64,000 nt of DNA from Trebonia sp963836195 (GCA_963836195.1 CAWIIX010000016.1:1-64000), one strand, 5' to 3'. Shown: positions 34,929-44,770, counted from the stretch's first letter. A program made the numbers and translations. The notes: generated from the letters alone by a model not told the origin.

Positions 34929-35414
34929 TTACGCCGCGAACGCGGCCAGGTCGTCGGCCTGCGTGGCGAGCGCCTCGACTGCGGCCCGTCCACTTCCTGA
35001 TCGCGCGGGGCGAACCGGGACGGCCGCGGACCGCGCCTGATCAGGGGAGGGGAGGTCCGGCAGGTCGAGTTGCGCTAGGCCGACGGCCGCTTCACAGTCC
35101 CAGCCTTCATCCCGGCCCGGCCGGCTGAAGAAGGATGCCGCCTCCTGGGCCGCTTCACTGACTGCGTCTAGCCGGTCGCGGAAGTGCCGTGAGAGCGCCT
35201 CGCCGACATGTGATGCGACTGCGGCGCCCGCCTCGGCTGGCAGTCGCGAGGCGATCCGGGCCTGACGCCCCGCGCTCCTGCGCCTGTCCAGAATCAGGGG
35301 GGACCCACTCCTCGTCGTCACGCGCCGTGAGACCCTACAGCAGGTGGCGCATACCGTGTTTTTCTCGACGCAGGTGTGCCAGGTCCCTCTGCGCGCCAGC
35401 GAGGGTAGGGTCAA
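34929..35414 (-). CDS. Hypothetical protein, start uncertain
   Basis: The C-terminal 125 residues (PLILDRRRSAGRQARIASRLPAEAGAAV, then EALSRHFRDRLDAVSEAAQEAASFFSRP and AVEALATQADDLAAFAA) are helical with a coding-like composition. The first about 35 codons overlap the TPR gene antiparallel-frame region and lack a clear RBS, so the gene probably begins further in or is a fragment. No family is recognised. Confidence 0.4.
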   Translation of the reverse strand: MTLPSLARRGTWHTCVEKNTVCATCCRVSRRVTTRSGSPLILDRRRSAGRQARIASRLPAEAGAAVASHVGEALSRHFRDRLDAVSEAAQEAASFFSRPGRDEGWDCEAAVGLAQLDLPDLPSPDQARSAAVPVRPARSGSGRAAVEALATQADDLAAFAA

Positions 35415-35730
35415 GGCGGATTACCTCGAGGAACGCGGCCTCGGCTTCATCCAGTCGATTCGTGCCCCATAGCAGGTTCGCGAGGCCGTAATGCGCGTCA
35501 GTATCCTCGGGATCAACGCGGATCGCTTCCCGGAATGCGGCTTCGGCCTCGTCCTGCTGTCCCGCAACCCACAGGGCTTCGCCGAGTCGGCGATGCGCAG
35601 AGCAGTGCTCCGGGTCTAGGCGGATAACCTCTCGGAACGCCCTCTCAGCCTCCTCCAACCGTCCCTGAGTCTGCAGGAGGGTCCCAAGGTCGTTATGAGC
35701 CTCAGCATTTCCGGAATTAAGCCGATATTG
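35335..35730 (-). pseudogene. TPR-repeat protein fragment
   Basis: Four consecutive tetratricopeptide repeats can be read: NSGNAEAHNDLGTLLQTQGR (incomplete), EEAERAFREVIRLDPEHCSAHRRLGEALW, DEAEAAFREAIRVDPEDTDAHYGLANLLW and DEAEAAFLEVIRLDPTLAGAQ (landmark parts), each with the usual W/L-G-Y-A-F-A-P spacing. The only starts are a TTG inside the array (35658) or none upstream, so the N-terminal part of a larger TPR protein seems to be missing. TPRs mediate protein-protein contacts. The fragment lies among other remnants right of the T7SS locus. Confidence 0.6.
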
Positions 35731-36087
35731 CCCTAAGAGCGGCGAAGCCGTATCACCTGCTCTGCCACCACGCGCTGAACACTGGTCGGCACCGCAACCC
35801 TCCGGGACTCACTTCCACCGTGCAAGGCGGGCTCTTCGCCGCCGCGCTTCGGACAACTTTGGCACCTTGGAGCGGGGGCCCGGCTAGTTGCCCGATCATC
35901 AACCAGGCGGGTGAAGAAATGCCATGGGAATGAGACTGAGCATGGCCGCCAACCTCGCAAGACAGCTGATAAAACGCCAGGTCAGCGAAGACCGATACGC
36001 CACGTCACGTAATCTCACAGTCGATGTCGTACGGATGTCGTCGACCGCGCCTGCGACCGGTGACGCCGCTCGCCGGTAGCGGACCTA
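35731..36087. other. Short stretch with no supportable gene
   Basis: Only short frames with atypical composition are present. It separates the TPR fragment from the amidohydrolase remnant. Confidence 0.5.
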
Positions 36088-37320
36088 TCACCGTGGCACC
36101 GGGTCCCCGATGCCGGCGTTGTGGATGACCGCGTCGTAGCGGCTGGCGCGTAGATGCCGGCGGGTGGCGTGCCTCAGCTTGCGGGCGTGCGCGACGTGGT
36201 CGCCGGTGAGGTTGCCGTCGCGTTTGACGACGTCGCCGCCGACGATGACTGTTTCCACGTCGGCCGGCCCGGCGCCCAGGACCATGACGGCGACCGGGTC
36301 ACCGAAGCCGTCCAGGTGCGGTGAGCGCAGGTCGATGACCGCGATGTCGGCCTGCTTACCGGGGGTGAGCGTGCCGGTCTCGTCCTCCAGGTGCCAGACC
36401 CTGGCCCCGTCGACGGTGGCCAGGCGGAGCATGTCCCGCTGGTGCAGATCGACGGCCGCGGCCATCGTGTCGCTGGAGATCTTGGCGGCGTTAGCGCGGG
36501 ACCGTTCGGCCGCCAGCGCCAGCCGCATCTCGCCGAACAGATCAGTGCCGGCACCGCAGATGGTGTCGATGCCGAGGCCGGAGACGATGCCGCGGTCCAG
36601 GGCAGGCCCGGTGGCCGGGAAGGTGCCGAACTGCATGAGCATGTCTGTGGACGGCGTGATCGTCACCGTGCCGCCGCTGTCGGCGACCAGGTCCCATTCG
36701 GTGTCGGTGAGGAAGTTGCCGTGAGTGTAGTTGACATCCGGGCCGAGCAGCCCGCAGCGCTGCAGGACGGTCACCGACTCGCCGGTGCCCGCCATGCCGG
36801 CGTGGATGGAGATCGGCAGCCCCAACTCGCGGGCGAACGCGAAGTCCTCGGCGTTGCGGTCGGCGCTGGTGAACGCGGGCCCGCGCAGCGCCATGCCCAT
36901 GCGGAAACGGCCGTAGCGGCCGGAGCTGAAGTACTCGTCGCGCATCCGGCGGGCGTCGGCCGGATGCGGCGGGTTCGGGTCGCTGCTGGCCGACCCGGGG
37001 CCGCCGTACAAGAAGTAGCCGCGGATCCCCGAATCCCGCAGCCCGTGCAGGTCCGCGTCGGCGTGCGCCGGGGACTGGTCGTTGTGCGCCCAGTCCGCGA
37101 TCGTGGTGATCCCCGCGTCCAGCGCCTGCAGCGCACCCCACAAAGTGCCGGCGTAGACGTCGTCGGGTGAGTACTTCAGGGAGATCCCGGTCAGCACGGC
37201 CGGCCCGTACCCGGCACCGGTGATTTGCGGCGTGTAGCCGCCGATGGCGCCTTGCCAGACATGCCGGTGGGTGTCGACCAGCCGGGGATGACCAGACGCC
37301 CGGCTGCGTTCAGGGTCCAT
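36088..37320 (-). pseudogene. Amidohydrolase (AtzA/TrzA/SAH-deaminase-like), 5' frameshift
   Basis: The frame has 410 codons. Zinc-site motifs are visible: DTHRHVW (HxH), SIHAGMAGTGE, YTHGNFLTD and the GLGIDTICGAGTDLFGEMRLALAAERSRA block. The C-terminal strand region LTPGKQADIAVIDLRSPH closes the fold. Family members start with about 55 residues forming a beta-sandwich that ends VxxVxPGxVDxHxH. Here AAGRLVIPG is readable just upstream but in another frame, so a single base is missing near 37276. Sequence before 37340 then loses similarity. Unless the shift is a sequencing error, the enzyme lacks its N-terminus and is inactive. The substrate cannot be told. Confidence 0.75.
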
Positions 37321-37827
37321 GCCCGCCCCAGGTCACGGACCTAATTTGGCGTGCCCGAAGACGAACCAGAACCGGAAAGAAAGGGCACAAAAATCCCTCT
37401 TGACACCGGCCCGCTCCTTCAGGGATGACCTGCATCTTCATCCCAGGTCGCGGACCAGGAAGCCGATTAGCCGCGGAACCCAGGGTGGGCTGTGAAATGT
37501 AATTTTCATGTTCGTGCACGTGGTCGGCTTATCGTACCGCGGACGGCGGCAGTTGGGGATGGCCCCGGGGCTGTCCGCGGACGGCGACCTGGGGGCAAAG
37601 TCCGAACCCGGTGTGTGAACACCTCACCCGGGGCTGGGTGGCTGCGGCTAGGGGTTAGCTAACACGGCTGGTGCCGACGATCGCTGGCCGATTGGGCACC
37701 TGCCAGAGTTCGGTTCAGCGCCTCCAACGCTTGCTCGCGTCCGCGAGCTGGACGAGGAACCCGTGAAAGTTCCATTTCCCGATAGCCCTGCTGCCTCCGC
37801 TTTTACGGTCTACCGCACCGCGTTTAC
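37321..37827. other. Intergenic region before the cellulase island
   Basis: No gene is supportable. It contains the 10-bp perfect palindrome GTTAGCTAAC at 37654-37663, a possible operator. I looked for the CebR/CelR-type box TGGGAGCGCTCCCA upstream of the cellulase and did not find it. Confidence 0.5.
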
Positions 37828-37856
37828 TTGACCGTTATAGTCGCCGGACTTAGCTT
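37828..37856 (+). promoter_or_regulatory. Probable sigma-70-type promoter of the first GH5 gene
   Basis: TTGACC (37828-37833), a 17-bp spacer and TAGCTT (37851-37856) lie 84 bp before the ATG at 37940. Confidence 0.5.
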
Positions 37857-37939
37857 CCGGGAGGCGCCTTCGCACCCCGTCGCGTGCCCGCAAAGGCGCC
37901 GGCCGATGCGCTATCCCGACTTCATGGAGGTGCTTGCTG

Positions 37940-40030
37940 ATGAAACTCTCGCCGAGAAGATTCCGAAGGACGATCACGGTGGCTGGGGCGGCGTTGCTGG
38001 CCGCGTTCGGCCTGGCCGTGGCCAGCGGCGCGGGGGCGGTCCCGGCGGTGGCGGCGACCTCGTCGTGCGCCGCCGCCTACAGCGTGCCAACCGACTGGGG
38101 CAGCGGCTTCACCGCGAACCTGACCATCACCGACAACGGCACCGCGGCCATCACCGGCTGGACGGTGACCTACACCTACGCCGGCAACCAGACCCTGGCC
38201 AACGGCTGGAACGGCAACTGGACCCAGTCCGGCAAGACGGTCACCATCACCAACGAGTCCTACAACGGCAGCCTGGCCGCCGGCGCCACCACCTCAGCCG
38301 GGGCCAACTTCAACTACTCCGGCACCAACGCCGCGCCCACCTCGGTCACCTGCACCCCCACCGGGTCCACCACCCCGCCGCCCGCCGGCTCCATCACCGC
38401 GACCCCGGCCAGCCTGAACGTGACCCAGGGCGGCACCGGCACGTTCACCCTGGCCCTGTCACAGGCGCCCACCGCCAACGTCACCGTCACCCTGTCGGCC
38501 AGCGGCAACACCGGGCTGACCGCCTCCCCCGCCAGCCTGACCTTCACACCGGCCAACTTCGCCACCGCGCAGACGGTCACCGTGACCGCCAACGCCACGG
38601 GCACCGGGGCCACTACCTTCACCGCCAGCGGCGGCAGCTACACCTCCGCCGTCGTCACCGCCACCGAGGTCGTCGGCACCACGGGCGGAGGCTCGATCAC
38701 CGCGACCCCGGCCAGCCTGAACGTGACCCAGGGCAGCAGCGGCACGTTCGCCCTGGCGCTGTCGAAGGCGCCCGCCTCGAACGTCACGGTGGCCATCGCG
38801 GCCGCCGGCAACGCCGGGCTGACCGAGTCCCCGACGAGCCTGACGTTCACCCCGTCGAACTACTCCACGGCGCAGACGGTCACCGTGACCGCCAACGCCA
38901 CGGGCACCGGGGCCACTACCTTCACCGCCAGCGCCACCGGGTACACCGGCGCGACCGTCACCGCCACCGAGGTGGCGCCGGTGACGGGCACCGCTCCGCA
39001 GTTGCACGTGTCGGGCAGCAAGCTGGTCGACGCCAACGGCAACACGGTGGTGCTGCATGGCGTGGACCGCTCCGGCACCGAGTACGCGTGCGTTCAGGGC
39101 AACGGCATCTTCGACGGCCCGAATGACCAGGCGTCCATCACCGCGATGAAGAGCTGGGGACCGGTCAACGCGGTGCGCGTGCCGCTGAACGAGGCCTGCT
39201 GGAACGCCGAATCGTATGTCAACTCCGCCTACGCGGGCGCCACGTATATCAACGCGATCAAGAGCTACGTCAGCTTGCTGAACTCCAACGGCATCGTCGC
39301 CATCCTCGACCTGCACTGGACCGACGGTACCTACACCGGCCCGGGTCAGGGCAGTTGCACCTCGAGCAACCAGGCCGAGTCGTTCTGCCAGAAGCCGATG
39401 CCGGACGCGGCACAGGCGGTCCCGTTCTGGACGTCGGTGGCGAACACCTTCAAGGGTAACGACGCGGTGATCTTCGACCTGTTCAACGAGCCGTTCCCGG
39501 AGCAGGCCGACAGCACCAACGAGACGGAGGGCTGGCAGTGCTGGCTCAACGGCGGCAGCTCCTGCGTCGGCATCAGCTACACCGTCGCAGGCATGCAGAC
39601 GCTGGTCAACGCGGTCCGCTCCGCCGGCGCGAACAATGTCCTCATGCTCGGTGGCCTGGAGTGGTCCAACGACCTGACGCAATGGCTGCAGCATGAGCCG
39701 ACCGATCCGGACCACAACCTGGCCGCGTCCTGGCACTCCTACAACTTCAACGCGTGCAGCACGCAGTCGTGCTGGACGTCGCAGGTGGCCCCGGTCGCGG
39801 CGTCAGTCCCGGTGGTCGCGGGCGAGATCGGCGAGAACGACTGCGCGGGAACCTACATCACCCCGCTAACAAGCTGGATGAAGTCGGACGGCATCAGCTT
39901 CCTCGCCTGGGCTTGGAACGCCGACTTTGCCTGCTCAAGCGGCCCCGGTCTGATCACCGACTACACCGGTACGCCGACCGCCTACGGCGCGTCGTACAAG
40001 GCCATCTTGCAGGCCCTGCCGGCCGGCTAG
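37940..40030 (+). CDS. Secreted GH5 cellulase, CBM2-linker-GH5
   Basis: 696 aa from ATG 37940, with GGAGG ten bases upstream. The N-terminus RRFRRTITVAGAALLAAFGL to AVPAVAAT is a signal peptide. Residues about 40-145 form a CBM2 cellulose-binding module with Cys at both ends (SSCAAAYSV, SVTCTPTG) and Trp residues (TDWGSG, NGWNGNW). Two Ig/Calx-beta-like repeats (each about 95 residues, TPASLNVTQGGTGTFTLAL to FTASGG) follow. A GH5 catalytic domain starts near residue 350, with acid/base Glu in FDLFNEPFPE and nucleophile Glu in VVAGEIGEND. It should be an extracellular endo-beta-1,4-glucanase. A terminator-like hairpin at 40109 separates it from the next GH5 gene. Confidence 0.93.
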   Translation: MKLSPRRFRRTITVAGAALLAAFGLAVASGAGAVPAVAATSSCAAAYSVPTDWGSGFTANLTITDNGTAAITGWTVTYTYAGNQTLANGWNGNWTQSGKTVTITNESYNGSLAAGATTSAGANFNYSGTNAAPTSVTCTPTGSTTPPPAGSITATPASLNVTQGGTGTFTLALSQAPTANVTVTLSASGNTGLTASPASLTFTPANFATAQTVTVTANATGTGATTFTASGGSYTSAVVTATEVVGTTGGGSITATPASLNVTQGSSGTFALALSKAPASNVTVAIAAAGNAGLTESPTSLTFTPSNYSTAQTVTVTANATGTGATTFTASATGYTGATVTATEVAPVTGTAPQLHVSGSKLVDANGNTVVLHGVDRSGTEYACVQGNGIFDGPNDQASITAMKSWGPVNAVRVPLNEACWNAESYVNSAYAGATYINAIKSYVSLLNSNGIVAILDLHWTDGTYTGPGQGSCTSSNQAESFCQKPMPDAAQAVPFWTSVANTFKGNDAVIFDLFNEPFPEQADSTNETEGWQCWLNGGSSCVGISYTVAGMQTLVNAVRSAGANNVLMLGGLEWSNDLTQWLQHEPTDPDHNLAASWHSYNFNACSTQSCWTSQVAPVAASVPVVAGEIGENDCAGTYITPLTSWMKSDGISFLAWAWNADFACSSGPGLITDYTGTPTAYGASYKAILQALPAG
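37967..38672 (+). repeat. Near-identical inverted repeat, copy 1 (CBM2-linker module)
   Basis: It encodes the end of the signal peptide, the CBM2 and the first beta-sandwich repeat of the GH5 gene. It matches the reverse complement of 43495-44201 with only scattered substitutions and one 1-nt indel. Confidence 0.85.
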
Positions 40031-40108
40031 GCCGGCATCAGGCGGGCTGCGGCCGGCATCGAGGCCGGCTGAGAACCCGCCACCGCGCGCGGCGCCCGCC
40101 GCGCGTCG

Positions 40109-40149
40109 CCCGGCCAGTCGGTGCAGCCCGACTGGCCGGGCCTTTCTTT
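40109..40149 (+). terminator. Rho-independent terminator after first GH5 gene
   Basis: A 12-bp perfect stem (CCCGGCCAGTCG 40109-40120, CGACTGGCCGGG 40129-40140) with an 8-nt loop is followed by CCTTTCTTT. It lies between the two GH5 genes, so the second gene probably needs read-through or its own promoter. Confidence 0.8.
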
Positions 40150-40167
40150 CCGGAAGGAGAACGAACG

Positions 40168-41793
40168 ATGACCCTTGTGACACGCCGTCGGATGGCGGCG
40201 ACGCTGGCCGGGGCACTCACCGCGACGCTTGCCGCGGCCGGCTCGGTGGCGGTGACGACCGCGGCCGGGGCCGGCCCGGCAGTGGCGGCCACCTCGCCCG
40301 GCGCCGGCGCGGGGTACTGGCATACCAGCGGTAACCAGATCCTCGACTCGAACGGCAACCTTGTCCGCATCGCAGGCCTGAACTGGTACGGCTTCGAGAC
40401 GCCCGATGAGATCGCGCACGGCCTGTGGGCGCAGGACTACCACACGATCATCAACGACATCGCCGCGCTCGGCTACAACACGATTCGCATCCCGTTCTCC
40501 AACCAGATGGTGGAGAACCCGATCGTGCCGCAGAACCTGTCGTTCAGCAGTAGCACCGGCCAGCCGATCAACGCCGACCTCAAGGGCCTGAACGCGCTCC
40601 AGGACCTGCAGAAGATCGTCACCGCCGCCGGGCAGGCCGGGCTGAAGGTCATCCTCGATGACCACCGCTCCGAGGCTGGCGAGTCCGCCGAGCAGGACGG
40701 CCTGTGGTACACCAGCACCTACACCAGCCAAGATTGGGTCAACGACTGGTCGACGCTGGGGAAGATGTTCGCGGGCAACCCGACGGTGATCGGGTTCGAC
40801 CTGCGGAACGAGCCGCACACCCCGGCCGGAGACACCTACGCGCAGGGCGCCACCTGGGGCACCGGCGGCGCGACGACCGACGTCCGGCTCGCCTACGCGC
40901 AGGCCGGCAACGCCATCCTCGCTGTGGACCCGAACGCGCTGATCTTCTGCGAGGGGATCAGCGAGTTCCCTGACCCGTCGGCGTCCGGCGGCTACGACAC
41001 CACCTGGTGGGGGGGCGACCTGCAAGGCGTCGCGCAGTACCCGGTGCTGCTGAGCTCTCCAGGACACGTCGTCTACTCCGCGCACGACTATGGGCCGAGC
41101 CTGTTCCAGCAGGCCTGGTTCAACTCCGCAACCACCCCGGCCAGCCTGGACGCCGTGTGGAACAAGTACTGGGGATACATCTACGCCCAGGGCACCGCGC
41201 CCGTGTGGGTCGGCGAATTCGGCACCGACAACACCGCCTCCGACATCGAGTCAAGCGCCGCGGGCTCACAGGGCCAGTGGTTCGAGAGCCTGGTGTCGTA
41301 CCTCAGCAGCAACCCGCGGATGGGTTGGACCTACTGGGCGCTCAACGGCGAGGACTCCTACGACCTGCTTGATAATAACTATGACGCCACGCCGGTCAGC
41401 TCGCTGAAGCAGTCGCTTCTCGCCGGGATCGAGTTCCCGCTGGCCGGGGCCGGCACCGGCCCGTCGCCGTCGCCGTCGCCGTCGCCAAGCAGCCCGCCCC
41501 CGGCCCAGCTGTCGTGCGCGTACTCGGTGGTGAATTCCTGGCCCGGCGGCTTCCAGGCCCAGGTGGTCATCAGCAACGCCGGCAGCGGCGCGACCAGCAG
41601 CTGGACGGCGAGCTGGGCGTTCCCCGGCGGCCAGCAGCTCAGTAGCGACTGGAGCGGCGTATTCACCCAGTCCGGGGCGAACGTCACCGTGGCCAACGAG
41701 CCGTACAACGGGAGCATCTCGCCCGGGAACTCGCTCACCATCGGGTTCACGGCCAGCGGGACGGCGCCATCGAGCCTCTCGATCACCTGCTGA
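40168..41793 (+). CDS. Secreted GH5 endoglucanase with C-terminal CBM2
   Basis: 541 aa from ATG 40168, with GGAAGGAG upstream; an in-frame extension to 39754 overlaps the first cellulase and is not used. The signal peptide runs RRRMAATLAGALTATLAAAG to AVAAT. The GH5 catalytic domain (about 45-420) includes IAGLNWYGFET, the acid/base in GFDLRNEPHTP, SAHDYGPSLFQQ and the nucleophile in APVWVGEFGTDN. A Pro/Ser linker (SPSPSPSPSSPPP) precedes a CBM2 domain (LSCAYSVVNSWPGGFQAQVV to SSLSITC) with paired Cys and three Trp. It is probably a processive or endo-glucanase acting on cellulose. A strong terminator follows at 41819. Confidence 0.93.
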   Translation: MTLVTRRRMAATLAGALTATLAAAGSVAVTTAAGAGPAVAATSPGAGAGYWHTSGNQILDSNGNLVRIAGLNWYGFETPDEIAHGLWAQDYHTIINDIAALGYNTIRIPFSNQMVENPIVPQNLSFSSSTGQPINADLKGLNALQDLQKIVTAAGQAGLKVILDDHRSEAGESAEQDGLWYTSTYTSQDWVNDWSTLGKMFAGNPTVIGFDLRNEPHTPAGDTYAQGATWGTGGATTDVRLAYAQAGNAILAVDPNALIFCEGISEFPDPSASGGYDTTWWGGDLQGVAQYPVLLSSPGHVVYSAHDYGPSLFQQAWFNSATTPASLDAVWNKYWGYIYAQGTAPVWVGEFGTDNTASDIESSAAGSQGQWFESLVSYLSSNPRMGWTYWALNGEDSYDLLDNNYDATPVSSLKQSLLAGIEFPLAGAGTGPSPSPSPSPSSPPPAQLSCAYSVVNSWPGGFQAQVVISNAGSGATSSWTASWAFPGGQQLSSDWSGVFTQSGANVTVANEPYNGSISPGNSLTIGFTASGTAPSSLSITC

Positions 41794-41818
41794 CGAGTTC
41801 CGCTCCCGCGCAACGAGT

Positions 41819-41858
41819 CCGCCCCCTGCCGTTCCGAACGGCAGGGGGCGGTTCTTGT
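41819..41858. terminator. Bidirectional terminator between GH5 and GH6 genes
   Basis: Perfect 15-bp arms (CCGCCCCCTGCCGTT 41819-41833, AACGGCAGGGGGCGG 41837-41851) with a 3-nt loop are followed by TTCTTG on the plus strand. It lies between the convergent cellulase genes and serves both. Confidence 0.85.
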
Positions 41859-41883
41859 GCCTCAATAAGTGAGTCCGCGCGAG

Positions 41884-44240
41884 TTACAGGGCTGGGAAGG
41901 CGTTCTTGACCAGCATCTGGAACTCAGCGGGGTACATCATGCCGGCCGGGACGTCGAAGCCAGGGATCGAGCCGGTGGAGTAGGTTCCGCCGTTGCCGTC
42001 GGTGTTGGTGCCGTTCGGGTCGCAGTGCGGGTCACCGTGGGTGTGGGTGGAGGTCGGGTAGTCGCCGTCGGACTCGCCCGGTGGCTTGATCCAGACGAAC
42101 GCCAGGATCGGAGACGACGAGCCGAGCGGCTGGTCGGTCGGCCGCGCGCCGATGCCCGCGTTGTTCTGGTTGCACCAGTCACCGCGGAACGGCCGCTTGT
42201 CGATCTTGTTGTCGGTCACGTAGGTGTTGACGTCCGACGCCGAGGTGATCGTCGTCGGGTGGGTCGGACCCCAGCCGTTGCGCGAGGTGTCGATCAGGAA
42301 CTTCTTGCTCGACGGGAACCCGGCCGACACCAGCGTGTTGTACATCGCGGTGTCGTAGCTGAGCTCGTCGAACGTCGGGTTGAACTGGTAGAAGGTCGCC
42401 GAGTCGACGTTCTGGCCGCCGACCTGCAGGGTCGGGTTGGTCAGCAGCGGCTCCTGGGTCGGGGTGTAGTTCGCCGTGTCGCTGATGAACCCGTCGATGC
42501 TGGCGTACCCGGCCGTGGTGTTCTTGACCACCGTGTTGTACACGGCAGGGGTGGCGCTCATGTTGCTCGGCCAGCCGAGCCACGCCGAGTGCGCGATGTC
42601 CATGTAGTTGTACACGTTCGGGATCGCGTGCAGCGCGTTCAGCGCGTAGGTGGTGCCAGTCTCGTAGTACGGCGTCGCGGTAGCACACGCCGACTTGGAC
42701 TGGTTGGTGACCACGTTCGGCAGCGAGTCCGGCTCGATGATCGCGACAACCCGGATCGGCGAGCTGGCGAACTGTTGCAGGATCGAGGCGATCGGGTTGA
42801 TGTACTGGGTCTCGTACTCGGTCAGCCCAGCCGCGGTCGCCGGGATCTCACCGTTCGACGCCAGCGCCGCGCAGTCCCGGCCGGGCAGGTCGTAGATCAC
42901 GATCTCGACCAGGGACGGGGTGGCACGCGGTGCCCTGGGCAGCGGCGTCGGTGAGCTGCTGCTGCAGGCCGGTGCGGGTGCCGGTGGCGGTGGTGCCGCC
43001 GGCGATGGACGCCATCGTGTCCAGCCAGATAGCGGTCTGGTAGTTCGCCACCGCCAGCTCGGCCGCGGGGTTCCCGTCGGCGGCCGCCTGGGTCTTGACT
43101 TCAGCGACGTAGTCCGGGTTCAGGTACGGCTTGGCCCCGGTGAACGGGTCCGCCACGTGCGCCGCGCAGTTGCTGGTGCAGGCGGCGGCCTCGGTGGCGG
43201 TGAACGTCACCGAGGTAAGGCCGGTCGCGCTCACGGTGAACGTCGCCGCCCCGCTGCTTGAGCTGTCCGCGGTGATCGTCACGCTCTGCGCCGACGCGAA
43301 GTTAGTCGGCGTGAACGTCAGCGAGCTGCCGGCGGTCACCGACAGGCCGGTGTTCCCTGAGGTCCGCGCCACCGACACGGTCACGTTCGCGGACGGCGCC
43401 GAGGACAGCGATACCCCGACCGTCCCGGTGCCGCCCTGGGTGATGGTCTGCGAGGCGGGAGTCACCTGCAGGCTTGGCGTGCCGGTGGTGGACGCGACCT
43501 CGGTGGCGGTGACGACGGCGGAGGTGTAGCCGCCGCCGCTGGCGGTGAAGGTAGTGGTCCCGGTGCCCGTGGCGTTGGCGGTCACGGTGACCGTCTGCGC
43601 GGTGGCGAAGTTGGCCGGGGTGAAGGTCAGGCTGGCGCGGGGAGGCGGTCAGCCCGGTGTTGCCGCTGCCGGAGACGGTGACGGTGACGTTGGCGGTGGG
43701 CGCCTGTGACAGGGCCAGGGTGAACGTGCCGGTGCCGCCCTGGGTGACGTTCAGGCTGGCCGGGGTCGCGGTGATGGAGCCGGCGGGCGGCGGGGTGGTG
43801 GACCCGGTGGGGGTGCAGGTGACCGAGGTGGGCGCGGCGTTGGTGCCGGAGTAGTTGAAGTTGGCCCCGGCTGAGGTGGAGGCGCCGGCGGCCAGGCTGC
43901 CGTTGTAGGACTCGTTGGTGACGGTGACCGTCTTGCCGGACTGGGTCCAGTTGCCGTTCCAGCCGTTGGCCAGGGTCTGGTTGCCGGCGTAGGTGTAGGT
44001 CACCGTCCAGCCGGTGATGGCCGCGGTGCCGTTGTCGGTGATGGTCAGGTTCGCGGTGAAGCCGCTGCCCCAGTCGGTTGGCACGCTGTAGGCGGCGGCG
44101 CACGACGAGGTCGCCGCCACCGCCGGGACCGCCCCCGCGCCGCTGGCCACGGCCAGGCCGAACGCGGCCAGCAACGCCGCCCCGGCCACCGTGATCGTCC
44201 TGCGCAACCGCCGCATTGCGGGTCGCGCTCGCAGTCTCAT
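41884..44240 (-). pseudogene. GH6 cellulase, CBM2-linker-GH6, two frameshifts
   Basis: The frame reads from ATG 44240, with GGAGGTG upstream. A signal peptide and CBM2 almost identical to those of the first GH5 enzyme are followed by two beta-sandwich repeats, then a GH6 domain. Its motifs are IYDLPGRDCAALASNGE, IRVVAIIEPDSLPNVVTN (the catalytic-acid Asp region), GWPSNMSATPAVYNTVV, LIDTSRNGWGPT and the ending FVWIKPPGESDGDY. Frame changes occur near 43640 (ASPASL read as PRQPD) and near 42925 (one extra base before PSLVEIVIYD). Corrected, the protein would be about 780 aa and would be an exo- or endo-cellulase complementing the GH5 pair. All catalytic landmarks persist, so sequencing indels are a real alternative to decay. 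Confidence 0.88.
43495..44201 (-). repeat. Near-identical inverted repeat, copy 2
   Basis: It matches 37967-38672 in reverse complement (signal-peptide end, CBM2, first linker repeat), with a handful of substitutions and a 1-nt indel near 43640 that coincides with the frameshift. About 4.8 kb of sequence lies between the two copies. Confidence 0.85.
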
Positions 44241-44274
44241 GTCAGCACACCTCCGGGTGTCGTGGCGCCCTTAA

Positions 44275-44295
44275 CCACGGCGGTATCCGCGGTGG
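44275..44295. promoter_or_regulatory. Imperfect palindrome upstream of GH6 gene
   Basis: CCACGGCGG and CCGCGGTGG flank TAT, with one mismatch pair, 35 bp upstream of the GH6 start. It could be an operator. It does not match a cellulase-regulator box I know. Confidence 0.3.
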
Positions 44296-44604
44296 GCTTG
44301 ACTGCCGCGACCATAGGCCTGAGCTGACAGGGTGTACAGGAAACGTGCGGGCACTGCGGTTGCAGCCCAGGCCAGCCTGCGGAAATCCGCCTAGACGGGC
44401 GAAAATTACATAGCGGGTCGGGCACCACCATCGCCGGGCCGCATGCCGGCACGCGAAGAGCCAGTCCCGTCCCGGCTCGGCGTCAGCTGGTCAGCTGGCA
44501 GCCTGATCCGGGCACAGAGCCGTGGACGCCGTGCCACGGGCGATGCGTCAGCCCGTGCCCCAGAACGAGAAGGCGCGCGGTTAGCGGCGGGTGAGTCGCA
44601 GCAC

Positions 44605-44770
44605 GGGATCGTCCGGATGCCCTCGGCCTTCTGCGCGTAGTCGCCGAAGCCGGGCATGCGCTTGACCTGCTCGGCGTACACGTGGTCGCGTTGGCCGCCC
44701 TCGAGCTCGGTGATGGTCACGACGAAGGTGCTCGTCCCCACCTCGACGGTGGCGAGCCAGCCCGGCTACG
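44605..44770 (-). pseudogene. F420-dependent nitroreductase-family C-terminal fragment
   Basis: The minus strand reads PGWLATVEVGTSTFVVTITELEGG, RDHVYAEQVKRMPGFGDYAQK and EGIRTIP. This pattern matches the C-terminal strand-helix part of deazaflavin(F420)-dependent nitroreductase-family proteins (YAEQ..R.P.F..Y..K....IPV). About 55 residues remain; the N-terminal two thirds are gone, and the end after RTIP is frameshifted. Confidence 0.45.

Noticed and set aside
37500..37930. CebR/CelR-type operator upstream of the cellulases
   Set aside because: I searched for TGGGAGCGCTCCCA and close variants. Only the unrelated palindrome GTTAGCTAAC is present.
38365..39000. Tandem CBM/linker repeats as a possible CRISPR-like array
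   Set aside because: The repeat unit is about 285 bp, coding and diverged, and translates to beta-sandwich modules. There are no short spaced identical repeats anywhere in the window, so no CRISPR array is called.
37828..39126. Long plus-strand open frame of 432 codons over the GH5 gene
   Set aside because: It is histidine/arginine-rich and lies out of frame over the signal peptide and CBM2-encoding sequence. The GH5 frame has homology; this is a GC-bias shadow.
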